Origin: Anaerolineales bacterium
Lineage (GTDB): Bacteria > Chloroflexota > Anaerolineae > 4572-78 > J111
Direction of reading: 5' to 3'
NCBI GenBank assembly: GCA_012032575.1
Contig: JAAUSP010000056.1
Span: 1 to 21,894, forward strand
Length of the DNA stretch: 21,894 nt
In this document: piece after piece, positions 1 to 6,009 of the stretch
How positions within the stretch are numbered: position 1 is the first letter of the stretch
Layout of the letters: each line of letters starts with the position of its first letter
Notes under the pieces: model-generated
Database searches by the model: none
What the model saw: the letters and a program-made list of their open reading frames with translations, nothing else
What the model was told of the DNA's origin: nothing
Translations under genes and position numbers: made by a program

Positions 1-39
1 TTACGCATGGTTGTTTCATTAACCGAAAGGTTACTGCTT

Positions 40-103
40 GGAGGGGGTCTGCCCATAGGGGGCCTTTGGCTCTGACCCCGACCGGCGTGGGTCCACGACC
101 CGC
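40..103. repeat. GC-rich inverted-repeat segment at the left edge
   Basis: This stretch lies downstream of acpS and has no convincing reading frame. Two short inverted repeats are visible: GGGGTC (44-49) with GACCCC (74-79), and GGGTC (89-93) with GACCC (97-101). The 13-mer GGAGGGGGTCTGC at 40-52 occurs in reverse complement at 21341-21353, just after dnaK, so it is a dispersed intergenic word. The role is unknown; a terminator or folded RNA is possible but there is no clear T-run. Confidence 0.4.
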
Positions 104-157
104 TTTGAGCTGAACTGGAAATTTTCTAACCTTCCAGTCTTCCACCCCTCCATTCTC

Positions 158-517
158 TTATTCTCCTAACACAAAAGCAACAGCATAATCTTTGGTGTGC
201 GACAGGCTGATGGCAAAACCCGACAGGCCCAATTGAGCGGCCAGGGTAGCCGCCGCGCCGTGCAGTTGGATGGTCGGGCGCTGGTTGGCCTGGCTGACCA
301 CTTCGATGTCTCGCCAATTCACCCCGCCGATGCCGGTCCCCAGGGCCTTGGCTACAGCTTCTTTAGCCGCCCAGCGCGCTGCCAGCGAGTTGATACGGCC
401 CTGACAGTAAGCCAGCTCACGTTCGGTGTAAACCCGCCGGAGAAAGCGGTCGCCAAAGCGGGCTATACTCTGGGCCACCCGTTCCGTTTCAATCATATCC
501 ACGCCGATGGCTTTCAT
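158..517 (-). CDS. acpS: holo-[acyl-carrier-protein] synthase
   Basis: The 119-residue product transfers the 4'-phosphopantetheine arm of CoA to a serine of apo-acyl carrier protein, activating it for fatty acid synthesis in the cytoplasm. The N-terminus reads IGVDMIETERV, matching the family's metal-binding GxDxxE region (Asp7). RFLRRVYTERELAYC and the central RWAAKEAVAKALGTG block (WAAKEA signature; the Glu is a Mg ligand) follow. The C-terminus has the ISLSHTKDYAVAFV signature. Length is normal for bacterial AcpS. The ATG follows AAAGGGCAGC and begins 8 bases after the stop of the cyclase gene, so the two are co-transcribed. The 17-mer word at 128-144 lies just past its stop and may belong to a 3' hairpin. 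Identity is very secure; the operon with a cyclase is inferred from spacing. Confidence 0.95.
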   Translation of the reverse strand: MKAIGVDMIETERVAQSIARFGDRFLRRVYTERELAYCQGRINSLAARWAAKEAVAKALGTGIGGVNWRDIEVVSQANQRPTIQLHGAAATLAAQLGLSGFAISLSHTKDYAVAFVLGE

Positions 518-525
518 GCTGCCCT

Positions 526-2124
526 TTACTCCACCGCCGGCAGCGGGGCCGTAGATTTGAATTTCAAAGCCTGCACCACGTAAGCCGGCATGTCTGGCTC
601 GGTTTCCGGGTGCTTGGTGCGGATGGTCCGGGGCACGGCTTCAACCAGATCAGCCACCCGTTGATACACCTCCGGGCTGATTATGACCTCCCCTCGTTCG
701 GCCCCATCGCAGTAACGGACGGCGCGATTGACGGTTTCGCCAATCACGGTGTATTCCATCCGTTCGGCCACGCCAATAAAACCGTGTAAAACTGCCCCGG
801 TGTGGATGCCAATCCCCACCTGGCAGACCGGCAAGCTGCGGCTTTGCCAGGCGGACTGCTGGGTATTAATGGCTTGCTGCATTTCCAGTGCCGCCTGCAC
901 CGCGTGTTCCCACTGGCGATGATCGGGTTCGGGGCTGCCAAAAACGGCCAGAATGGCGTCGCCGACATATTTGTCTACCGCCCCATTATATTTGAAAATA
1001 ATTGGAATGCACACGCTGAACAGCTCATTGAGCAGTTCTACCACATCGCCCGGATCCATGCCGGCGGTCAGAGTGGTGAAGCCGCGCACGTCGGAAACCA
1101 AAATAGTGACCGGCTCGGCTCGCTTGCCGCCAAGCTGCCAATCGCCCGGCTCGCTGAGCATCCGCTCCAGCCGCTCGGCTACCTGGGGCGAAAACTGGCG
1201 CATCAGGTTGGAACGCACGACTTCCTGGTGGCGCAGGTCCTGCTGCAAGGCATAGTTTTTAACAAACATAGCCGCCTGGCTGGCCATCGCCATCAGCAGC
1301 CGCAAATCCTCGTCGTCAAAATTGCCGCCGATGTCGGTATTGTCCACAAAAACAATCCCCAGCACCTCTTCTTTCCAGATCAGGGGAGCGTACATGGCGC
1401 ACTGGGTGCCGTGCAGAATGACGCTGTCAAAAGGCCCGCCCGTTTCCTCGACGGTGGGCAGCCGCCAGGTAAAGGCTTGCTGTCTTTCAATGGCCCGCCG
1501 GGCCAGGTTTAAGCTGATCGAGGGTTTGGCATTTTCGGGCACATAGGCCGTAGGGGTCAGCCCATGCTCATTATTATGCAAGAGCAGGGCGGCCCGTCTG
1601 GCCCGGGGGATGGCCTGACGCAAGTGCTGAACGACTGTCTGAGAGAGAGACTCGACCGTGTCGGCGGTGCCTAAAGCTGCGCCCAGTTCATAGAAAGCGG
1701 TCAGGCGGCGCTTAATGATCTCTTGGGATGCCGCCGCCAAAATGAGGGCCGAAGGCGAGTCGGCGGCGCTGACACTGCTGGTCAGAACGCCTTCAGGGGT
1801 GCGTTCGGCGGCAATCAGCGGGGCAGTTTCGGCCATAACTTCAAAAGTGGTCTGGCCTACCGTCACTATGTCGCCCGGAGACAGCCGGGTTTTGGTGGTG
1901 ATTCTCTGGCCGTTTATCCAGGTGCCGCCGGTGCTGCCCAAATCTTCCAGCCAGAGTACCCCTTTGGCCTGACTCAGGCGGGCGTGCCGGCGCGAAACCG
2001 TGTTATCGGGGGTTAAATCCAGATCAACCGGCTGGTCGCGCCAGGTTCGGCCCACAATAATCGAGGCGGCCTCACTTTCAAATTGCTGGGGCGGATTGGA
2101 TAGATAGGTATAAAAAATACGCAT
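526..2124 (-). CDS. FHA-GAF-class III adenylate/guanylate cyclase
   Basis: A 532-residue cytoplasmic signalling protein predicted to make a cyclic nucleotide (probably cAMP) in response to phosphothreonine and GAF-ligand inputs. Residues about 20-97 form an FHA domain (GR at 25-26, SRRH at 44-47, GST at 63-65), which binds phosphothreonine peptides. Residues about 140-295 form a GAF sensor. Residues about 335-510 are a class III cyclase domain: metal-binding Asp345 (SDVRGFT) and Asp389 (DKYVGDA), base-selecting Lys385, and transition-state Asn466/Arg470 (IGETVNRAVR). The usual Asp of GDTVN is Glu463, which makes nucleotide choice less certain. The chosen ATG (2124) has the strong upstream AAGGGGGAAG; an upstream in-frame extension lacks support. 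It sits 22 bases after the YdcF-like gene and 8 before acpS. The domain call is secure; the ligand is unknown. Confidence 0.9.
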   Translation of the reverse strand: MRIFYTYLSNPPQQFESEAASIIVGRTWRDQPVDLDLTPDNTVSRRHARLSQAKGVLWLEDLGSTGGTWINGQRITTKTRLSPGDIVTVGQTTFEVMAETAPLIAAERTPEGVLTSSVSAADSPSALILAAASQEIIKRRLTAFYELGAALGTADTVESLSQTVVQHLRQAIPRARRAALLLHNNEHGLTPTAYVPENAKPSISLNLARRAIERQQAFTWRLPTVEETGGPFDSVILHGTQCAMYAPLIWKEEVLGIVFVDNTDIGGNFDDEDLRLLMAMASQAAMFVKNYALQQDLRHQEVVRSNLMRQFSPQVAERLERMLSEPGDWQLGGKRAEPVTILVSDVRGFTTLTAGMDPGDVVELLNELFSVCIPIIFKYNGAVDKYVGDAILAVFGSPEPDHRQWEHAVQAALEMQQAINTQQSAWQSRSLPVCQVGIGIHTGAVLHGFIGVAERMEYTVIGETVNRAVRYCDGAERGEVIISPEVYQRVADLVEAVPRTIRTKHPETEPDMPAYVVQALKFKSTAPLPAVE

Positions 2125-2146
2125 GCCTTCCCCCTTGCAGTGGCAA

Positions 2147-2788
2147 TCAGGGCGAGCTGGCCTCAGCTCGGAAATTCCTGAACGGACGGTCATAGAGCAG
2201 GTAAGCAGTGTAGAAATAAGTCTCGCGGGTTAAAAATTTGAATTGGCTGCTCAAACTGCGATAGCGGGTGGTGGGCGTAGGGGCGGGATAAGCATCCATC
2301 CCCAAATCCTGCGCAATCAACACCGCTCTTTTCAAATGCAACGGGTCACTGACGATCAACAGCCGGGAGAGGTGCTGCGCTTGCGCCACCTGCTGGGCAT
2401 AGTAAAGATTCTCCTGGGTTGAGTGGGAACGGGTTTCGATCAAAATGTCGTCGGCAGGAATACCGTGATCCAGAGCATACTGCTGGGCTACCACGGCTTC
2501 GGCGGGTTCAGAGGCATCGGCCTGAGCGCCGGTAAAAATCAGCTTGCGGACGGCTCCCCGCTCGTAGAGGGCAATGGCGTAATTAATGCGCTCCCTGAAA
2601 ACCGGCGAGGGCCGTTCGCCCCAGGCCGCCGCGCCCAAAACGATGGCTGCATCGGCCTGGACCGGTGCAGCAGTAAAAGGATAGGCATAGATAGTCCAGG
2701 CCAGGTAATTAACCGTGACGATGACACTCAGCAGCGCCACAGAGATACGAACCAACCAGCGTTTTTTCACCCGGGCCAAAAATTTCAT
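2147..2788 (-). CDS. YdcF/SanA-like (DUF218) membrane-anchored protein
   Basis: A 213-residue protein with one N-terminal membrane segment (about residues 14-33), so the bulk is probably extracytoplasmic. The DUF218 hallmarks are present: a beta strand AAIVLGAAAW, the arginine-rich RINYAIALYERG helix, KLIFTGA, the ETRSHSTQENLYYA motif and LLIVSDPLHLKRA. SanA/ElyC/YdcF relatives affect envelope integrity and polysaccharide processing, but the chemical reaction is not established for most of them. The ATG at 2788 starts directly on the basic MKFLARVKKRW leader. An in-frame upstream ATG at 2926 would add 46 non-conserved residues and is disfavoured, although no strong ribosome site precedes either. 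First gene of the minus-strand operon with the cyclase and acpS. Confidence 0.8.
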   Translation of the reverse strand: MKFLARVKKRWLVRISVALLSVIVTVNYLAWTIYAYPFTAAPVQADAAIVLGAAAWGERPSPVFRERINYAIALYERGAVRKLIFTGAQADASEPAEAVVAQQYALDHGIPADDILIETRSHSTQENLYYAQQVAQAQHLSRLLIVSDPLHLKRAVLIAQDLGMDAYPAPTPTTRYRSLSSQFKFLTRETYFYTAYLLYDRPFRNFRAEASSP

Positions 2789-2912
2789 TCTTGAATGATA
2801 CCACAGGATAGCGTTAGTGTCATTTCCAAAGACTTTTGACCACGCATCAGCTATGAGTCGCCTGGGCGTTGGCAAATTGACCTTCGAGTGACCGACGTTC
2901 CCCAACTGATCC

Positions 2913-2921
2913 TGATATAAT
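2913..2921 (+). promoter_or_regulatory. candidate extended -10 promoter
   Basis: The string TGATATAAT is an exact TGn-TATAAT extended -10 element. No good -35 is seen. It would start a transcript near 2928, running about 215 bases through the structured leader into the gene at 3167. This is a motif match only. An alternative weak TATACT at 3127-3132 could instead drive a short leader. Confidence 0.35.
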
Positions 2922-3013
2922 CCCAATATCTGAACAATTTCTAAATAAGTTTTTCTTTAAACTTGAACAATTTATTGGTATTCTGGAAGCAAGATTGAAA
3001 TAAACAAGACTAC

Positions 3014-3116
3014 ATCAAATGTCGTAGGCCAAATACGCAAAGCGCGTAAGTAGGCTAGTCATAAGCCACCCGTTTGGCGTAGCTTTTATCAGCCGGGAGG
3101 CTGATTACAATTTGAT
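3014..3116 (+). ncRNA. candidate structured leader RNA (riboswitch-like)
   Basis: About 100 bases fold into one nested set of perfect stems. P1: ATCAAAT (3014-3020) with ATTTGAT (3110-3116). P2: GCCAAA (3028-3033) with TTTGGC (3073-3078). P2 encloses P3, TACGC/GCGTA (3034-3038/3044-3048, loop AAAGC), and P4, GGCT/AGCC (3053-3056/3064-3067). P5: ATCAGCC/GGCTGAT (3088-3094/3099-3105, loop GGGA). CCC at 3069-3071 can pair with GGG of the P5 loop, and GCCACCCG (3065-3072) is nearly complementary to 3094-3101, giving an alternative fold. It lies 50 bases upstream of a small membrane-protein gene. Fragments (ACGCAAAGCGC, AAGCCAC, CAGCCGGG) recall c-di-GMP-I riboswitches, but the architecture does not match. 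The class is not recognised; an operator-rich DNA region is the alternative. Confidence 0.4.
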
Positions 3117-3166
3117 TAAGATAAGTTATACTATATTCAGATTTGATGAAGGCGAGGTTAGGAAAA

Positions 3167-3388
3167 ATGGAACAGCTAAAATTGATGCTCAAAGGTGCTT
3201 TGATCACGTTGATCTTCTGCTTGGCTATCACCTTAACGGCTCTGGTTGTCAGTGAATTACAGACGGTTCAGGCTGATACGGTTCAGCCGGTTACTGCTCA
3301 AACGATTGAATACACACCACTCCAAAATGCGCCCTTGCAGCGCGACATCACAGCGCAGCGGATGGCTCCGCTGGAGGTGAACGAATGA
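3167..3388 (+). CDS. small single-pass membrane protein
   Basis: A 73-residue protein of unknown function. A short basic N-terminus (MEQLKLMLKG) precedes one strongly hydrophobic segment (about residues 9-31), then a polar tail rich in Thr, Gln and Val that would lie outside the membrane or be released if the segment is a signal peptide (an AxA-like site is not obvious). AGG at 3160-3162 gives an acceptable ribosome site for this ATG; an in-frame TTG/ATG at 3143/3146 is less likely. It follows the structured leader, and its stop overlaps the next gene's ATG (ATGA), so the two are translated as a unit. No family is recognised. The real-gene call rests on hydrophobic composition, spacing, overlap and the shared terminator. 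Confidence 0.6.
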   Translation: MEQLKLMLKGALITLIFCLAITLTALVVSELQTVQADTVQPVTAQTIEYTPLQNAPLQRDITAQRMAPLEVNE

Positions 3389-3606
3389 AAGCTTTGAAAA
3401 TTATCGCTTTGGGTTTGTTAATCTGGAGTTTGGGTCTGTTGTGGCCCGAAATCAATTTAACTTTGGTTCTGGCGGGAGTAATTGCAGCGGCACTGCTGGC
3501 CGGCTCGATAGCCTTAGTGCTGTTGTGGTGGCAGAACCTCGATGGCACAAATCACTCTCACCCAGGTAGGCCGCATCATTCCTCGCGCCCGGTGCCTGTC
3601 GCTTAA
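3385..3606 (+). CDS. small two-helix membrane protein
   Basis: A 73-residue hydrophobic protein of unknown function. Two membrane segments are visible, about residues 4-22 (IIALGLLIWSLGLLW) and 26-49 (LTLVLAGVIAAALLAGSIAL), separated by a very short loop, so it would be a helical hairpin. The tail is His/Pro/Arg-rich with several histidines (NHSHPGRPHHSSRP), which could bind metal or simply be a disordered cytoplasmic tail. The ATG overlaps the upstream stop by four bases, showing translational coupling. A strong intrinsic terminator follows 19 bases after the stop, closing this two-gene unit. A holin-like or regulatory membrane peptide is possible but nothing in the sequence proves it. Confidence 0.55.
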   Translation: MKALKIIALGLLIWSLGLLWPEINLTLVLAGVIAAALLAGSIALVLLWWQNLDGTNHSHPGRPHHSSRPVPVA

Positions 3607-3624
3607 AACCTGAAATTACCGTGC

Positions 3625-3659
3625 AAGCCCGCTTTCCAACCGGAAGCGGGCTTTTTTGT
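3625..3659 (+). terminator. intrinsic terminator of the small membrane-protein pair
   Basis: A perfect 10-bp stem AAGCCCGCTT (3625-3634) with AAGCGGGCTT (3644-3653) and a 9-base loop runs directly into TTTTTTGTTTT. This is a textbook rho-independent terminator for the plus-strand genes at 3167-3606. Confidence 0.9.
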
Positions 3660-3715
3660 TTTGACTTACCCATTGGCGTATAGATGGGTATAATTAACAA
3701 GTAGTTACGTAGTTC

Positions 3716-3814
3716 GCATGTCATTTCGAGGCCAGAGGCCGAGAAATCCCTATCATGCGGCATAGGCATTAGAGATTTCTCCCTTCGGTCGAAATGACAT
3801 GCCTGAGTAGTTAC
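3716..3814. repeat. dispersed palindromic repeat, copy 1
   Basis: A complex inverted repeat with outer arms GCATGTCATTTCGA (3716-3729) and its exact complement (3789-3802), inner arms GAGAAATC (3741-3748) and GATTTCTC (3774-3781), and a central CCTAT/ATAGG stem (3749-3753/3762-3766). The 43 bases at 3772-3814 recur at 5872-5914 with about one difference. It has no coding capacity and resembles small non-autonomous palindromic elements (REP/MITE-like). The octamer GTAGTTAC is at 3701-3708 and again at 3807-3814. Confidence 0.75.
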
Positions 3815-3852
3815 AAGAAATAAAAATTACCTGATAGAAAGAATGGGAGCTA

Positions 3853-4110
3853 ATGAACCACGAAGAATTTTTTGATGAACCGGTCAGCGTAACAGCGGCC
3901 ATAGACGAAGAGGGCAAGCTGGACCCCCAGCGAGTCATCTGGCAGGGCCACAAATACAAAGTGACCGCCGTCGGGCGGCAGTGGGATGAGGCTGATGGTC
4001 GCCATGTATTGGTTGAGGCGGTTAATGGGGTGCGTTTCGAGTTGCAGTTACGCCGTGAGGATTTCACCTGGCGGGTCAGGCGGGTGTGGCGAGCGCTGGC
4101 AGCGGCATGA
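3853..4110 (+). CDS. DUF6504-like small protein
   Basis: An 85-residue soluble protein of unknown function. The layout resembles DUF6504: an N-terminal FFDEPVSVTA strand, then RVIWQGHKYKVTAVGRQWDEADG (the family pattern is a W-x-G-R-x-Y-x-V strand followed by a conserved Trp), and a C-terminal strand pair RFELQLRREDFTWRVRRVWRAL. In other genomes DUF6504 proteins are often near Y-family polymerase or repair genes; no such neighbour is present here. The ATG follows GGGAGCTA, a clear ribosome site. It is convergent with the TPR protein gene, and the 67 bases between the stops are filled by an inverted word repeat. It lies 39 bases after dispersed repeat copy 1. The gene is likely real; the family call is moderate. 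Confidence 0.65.
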   Translation: MNHEEFFDEPVSVTAAIDEEGKLDPQRVIWQGHKYKVTAVGRQWDEADGRHVLVEAVNGVRFELQLRREDFTWRVRRVWRALAAA

Positions 4111-4121
4111 GAGGATGACTC

Positions 4122-4180
4122 GTGAGGCGAGGAGAATTTTCGCGTCCTTGCGTCCTCGTCTCCTTGCGTCCTCGCCTCAC
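4122..4180. repeat. word-palindrome between convergent genes
   Basis: Arms GTGAGGCGAGGA (4122-4133) and TCCTCGCCTCAC (4169-4180) are perfect 12-bp complements. The interior repeats the words TCCTTGCG and TCCTCG. The right arm contains the TGA stop (4177-4179) of the minus-strand TPR gene. The same GAGGCGAGGA word builds the 24-bp palindrome at 19209-19262. It may act as a bidirectional terminator, but there is no T-run. Confidence 0.7.
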
Positions 4181-5628
4181 ACACTGGTAAACCACAATAA
4201 AATCAGCATGCCCATCCCCCCCAGTGCGGTCACGGACAGGGAGCCAAAAACGATGACGGCCATTAAATTGACCTCTTCTTCACCCTCGTCCTCGGTGTTT
4301 TTTGGCCGCTTTTTGCTGCTCTTTTTTGCCACCGGGGGAGCCTGTGGCGGCGGAGCAGCCATCCGCAGGGCAGCGTAAGGATCGTGCATTGGCATGGCTT
4401 GATTGGTCATTAAACGCGCCCTGGCTTCGGCTTCGGTCATGGTCGGCATAGCCATCGTCGAGTTAGAGTGGTAAACCTGGTTTTGGGGGTACGGCGGCTG
4501 AAACGGCGCAGGTTGATAGGGCATCATCCCCACCATACCATTGGGCTGCATCACCGGCATCATCTCCGTTTGATGGGAGTACTGCCCGTTTTGAGGCGGC
4601 ATTGGCATCCCCATCGTCGCGTTGGAGTGAATAGGCGGGACTCCCTGCATCGGATTTTGGGGCGGCAAATAATGAGTCGGCATACCCATCGTCATGTTCG
4701 AGTTGAGGTTGGGGCTGGGGTAAGCCGGCGGGTTTTGCGGTGTAGGCATGCTCATGGTCACATTGGAATGAGTCACCCAGATTGGCTGAGAAGGCCGGGT
4801 TTCGTTGATTTGTCCGCCAGGACCAAAAGCCTGGACCGCAGGTTGAGCCGGCGTCGAATTGGTCAGCGGCCCTGTATCGGCGACGGGCGTCGGGACGGCG
4901 CCCGCCGGCGAGGGTGGGGCAGAAGCCACAGCGGGAAAATCGGGCAGCGGCATATCAGGTGGGTTCAACGGAACGAGGGCCAATTCAGGCCTGGGTTGAA
5001 CCGACGCCGCGGTTTCTGCGGGAACAGACGAGCCGTTTGGCTGCGGCGTCTCAGCTGGCGACGGTTGGTCGGCTTCTACCCTGGGAACAAAAGCCGAAGG
5101 CGAGCGGCGGGCCGGTTCGGCAAATGGCTCGCGCAGGGGCACAAAGGGCAATTCCTGGGTAATGGTTTTGGGATCGAGGCGGAAAGGCCGCCGTTCTTCG
5201 GGCGGTGCAGCCACAGCCGGAACTGCTTCAGCCTGGGGAGGTTCAGCGGGCTGGGGCAGCGGTTGGGTATCGGTTGGGCTGGGCGCAGGCGCAGATTGGG
5301 GAACCGGCCAGGGGGTCGCCACTTCGGGTTCGGGCCGCTGGACCGGGATGGGCTGAGAGTCGCGCGGCACTTTGACCGGCCGCGAGTCAGACACCACAAT
5401 ACCCAGAATTTGTAGGCCGCGCCGGGCCAACTCGTTAGCGGGGTTGATGGCCAGCACGTGGTACAGGCAGCGAGCGCGCTGCTCGTCGGTGTTGACCACG
5501 CCGCTCATCCACAGCCAGGCCTGCTCATTGTTGGGGTTCTGCTGAATGAGCAAATTGAGCAACTGCCGCCCTTCTTCTTTGCGGCCCGACCGAATGGCCG
5601 TGATTGCTAATTCCAGAGAAGTTGCCAT
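4177..5628 (-). CDS. TPR / proline-rich / C-terminally anchored protein with HSNxTMxMP repeats
   Basis: A 483-residue protein of unknown function. Residues 1-77 look like TPR-type helices (SLELAITAIRSGRKEEGRQL, AWLWMSGVVNTDEQRARCLY, INPANELARRGLQ), as seen in many Chloroflexota proteins. Residues about 85-430 are low-complexity and rich in Pro, Ala, Gln and Met. Within this tract a nine-residue motif recurs four times: HSNVTMSMP (287-295), NSNMTMGMP (309-317), HSNATMGMP (334-342) and HSNSTMAMP (387-395). A Lys-rich then acidic stretch (435-452) precedes a single C-terminal membrane helix (about 456-480), so it is tail-anchored with the TPR part in the cytoplasm. The ATG follows GAGGGGATTT, and a near-consensus promoter lies about 45 bases upstream. 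A scaffold role is a guess. Confidence 0.8.
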   Translation of the reverse strand: MATSLELAITAIRSGRKEEGRQLLNLLIQQNPNNEQAWLWMSGVVNTDEQRARCLYHVLAINPANELARRGLQILGIVVSDSRPVKVPRDSQPIPVQRPEPEVATPWPVPQSAPAPSPTDTQPLPQPAEPPQAEAVPAVAAPPEERRPFRLDPKTITQELPFVPLREPFAEPARRSPSAFVPRVEADQPSPAETPQPNGSSVPAETAASVQPRPELALVPLNPPDMPLPDFPAVASAPPSPAGAVPTPVADTGPLTNSTPAQPAVQAFGPGGQINETRPSQPIWVTHSNVTMSMPTPQNPPAYPSPNLNSNMTMGMPTHYLPPQNPMQGVPPIHSNATMGMPMPPQNGQYSHQTEMMPVMQPNGMVGMMPYQPAPFQPPYPQNQVYHSNSTMAMPTMTEAEARARLMTNQAMPMHDPYAALRMAAPPPQAPPVAKKSSKKRPKNTEDEGEEEVNLMAVIVFGSLSVTALGGMGMLILLWFTSV

Positions 5629-5670
5629 AAATCCCCTCGTTTCTTACCATAACAACTTTTCATAATCATA

Positions 5671-5698
5671 ATTATAGCACAAATAAAAATGTTGGCAA
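5671..5698 (-). promoter_or_regulatory. sigma-70 promoter of the TPR protein gene
   Basis: On the minus strand, TTGCCA (5693-5698) is followed after 16 bases by a perfect TATAAT (5671-5676). The predicted start near 5664 leaves a leader of about 36 bases before the ATG at 5628. Confidence 0.7.
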
Positions 5699-5726
5699 GC
5701 AGGACTCCCAGGCGACTTTTATACGA

Positions 5727-5772
5727 AAGCCCTATATGTAGGGCTTAAGCGGCAAATAATCCCTAAATAGGG
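5727..5772. repeat. two CCCTA/TAGGG palindromes
   Basis: AAGCCCTA (5727-5734) and TAGGGCTT (5739-5746) form a perfect 8-bp inverted repeat with a TATG centre. About 15 bases later CCCTA-AA-TAGGG (5761-5772) repeats the same core with a 2-base centre. Paired palindromes of this kind suggest an operator. They lie 30-75 bases upstream of the minus-strand promoter at 5671 and about 160 bases upstream of the gdhA promoter, so either gene could be the target. Confidence 0.45.
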
Positions 5773-5818
5773 CATTTGTTTAGATTCGATAATCAAATTT
5801 AAGGGTGAAAAGCACTAT

Positions 5819-5914
5819 CATGTCACTGCCAACCACAGGCGAAGCGTCCCTGCCGCGCTACATCGGCCTCGGAGATTTCTCCCTTCGGTCGAAATGACAT
5901 GGCTGAGTAGTTAC
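5819..5914. repeat. dispersed palindromic repeat, copy 2
   Basis: The right half (5872-5914) matches copy 1 (3772-3814) over 43 bases with about one difference, including the ending GAGTAGTTAC. The left end keeps only CATGTCA (5819-5825), complementary to TGACATG (5895-5901); the rest of the left arm has diverged. The intervening copy-1 core is replaced by unrelated GC-rich sequence. Confidence 0.7.
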
Positions 5915-5928
5915 CCGCCGCCTACCTT

Positions 5929-5957
5929 TTCGCAAAAGCCCCTGGGCGTGGTATACT
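5929..5957 (+). promoter_or_regulatory. candidate gdhA promoter
   Basis: TTCGCA (5929-5934), 17 bases, then TATACT (5952-5957) gives a reasonable sigma-70 match. A start near 5964 would leave a leader of about 46 bases before the ATG at 6010. The -35 is only a 4/6 match. Confidence 0.5.
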
Positions 5958-6009
5958 CACCTTACCTTTAACCTATAAACAACGAAGTTTGAAAGTGAGG
6001 CAATCTCGT

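Noticed and set aside
802..1512. Long plus-strand open frame opposite the cyclase gene
   Set aside because: It is antisense to a gene with clear FHA, GAF and cyclase motifs. Its protein is low-information with no family pattern.
3014..3116. c-di-GMP-I (GEMM) riboswitch
   Set aside because: The strings ACGCAAAGCGC, AAGCCAC and CAGCCGGG are suggestive, but the second GGACGCAAAGCC element and the three-way-junction stem order of the class are missing, so I call only a candidate structured RNA.
3701..3814. GTAGTTAC as a target-site duplication around repeat copy 1
   Set aside because: The right-hand octamer is also present at the same place in copy 2, so it belongs to the repeat rather than to the target.
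4468..5415. Arg/His-rich 315-residue open frame opposite the TPR gene
   Set aside because: Composition is an artefact of reading the complement of Pro/Ala/Met-rich coding sequence; no ribosome site or motif.
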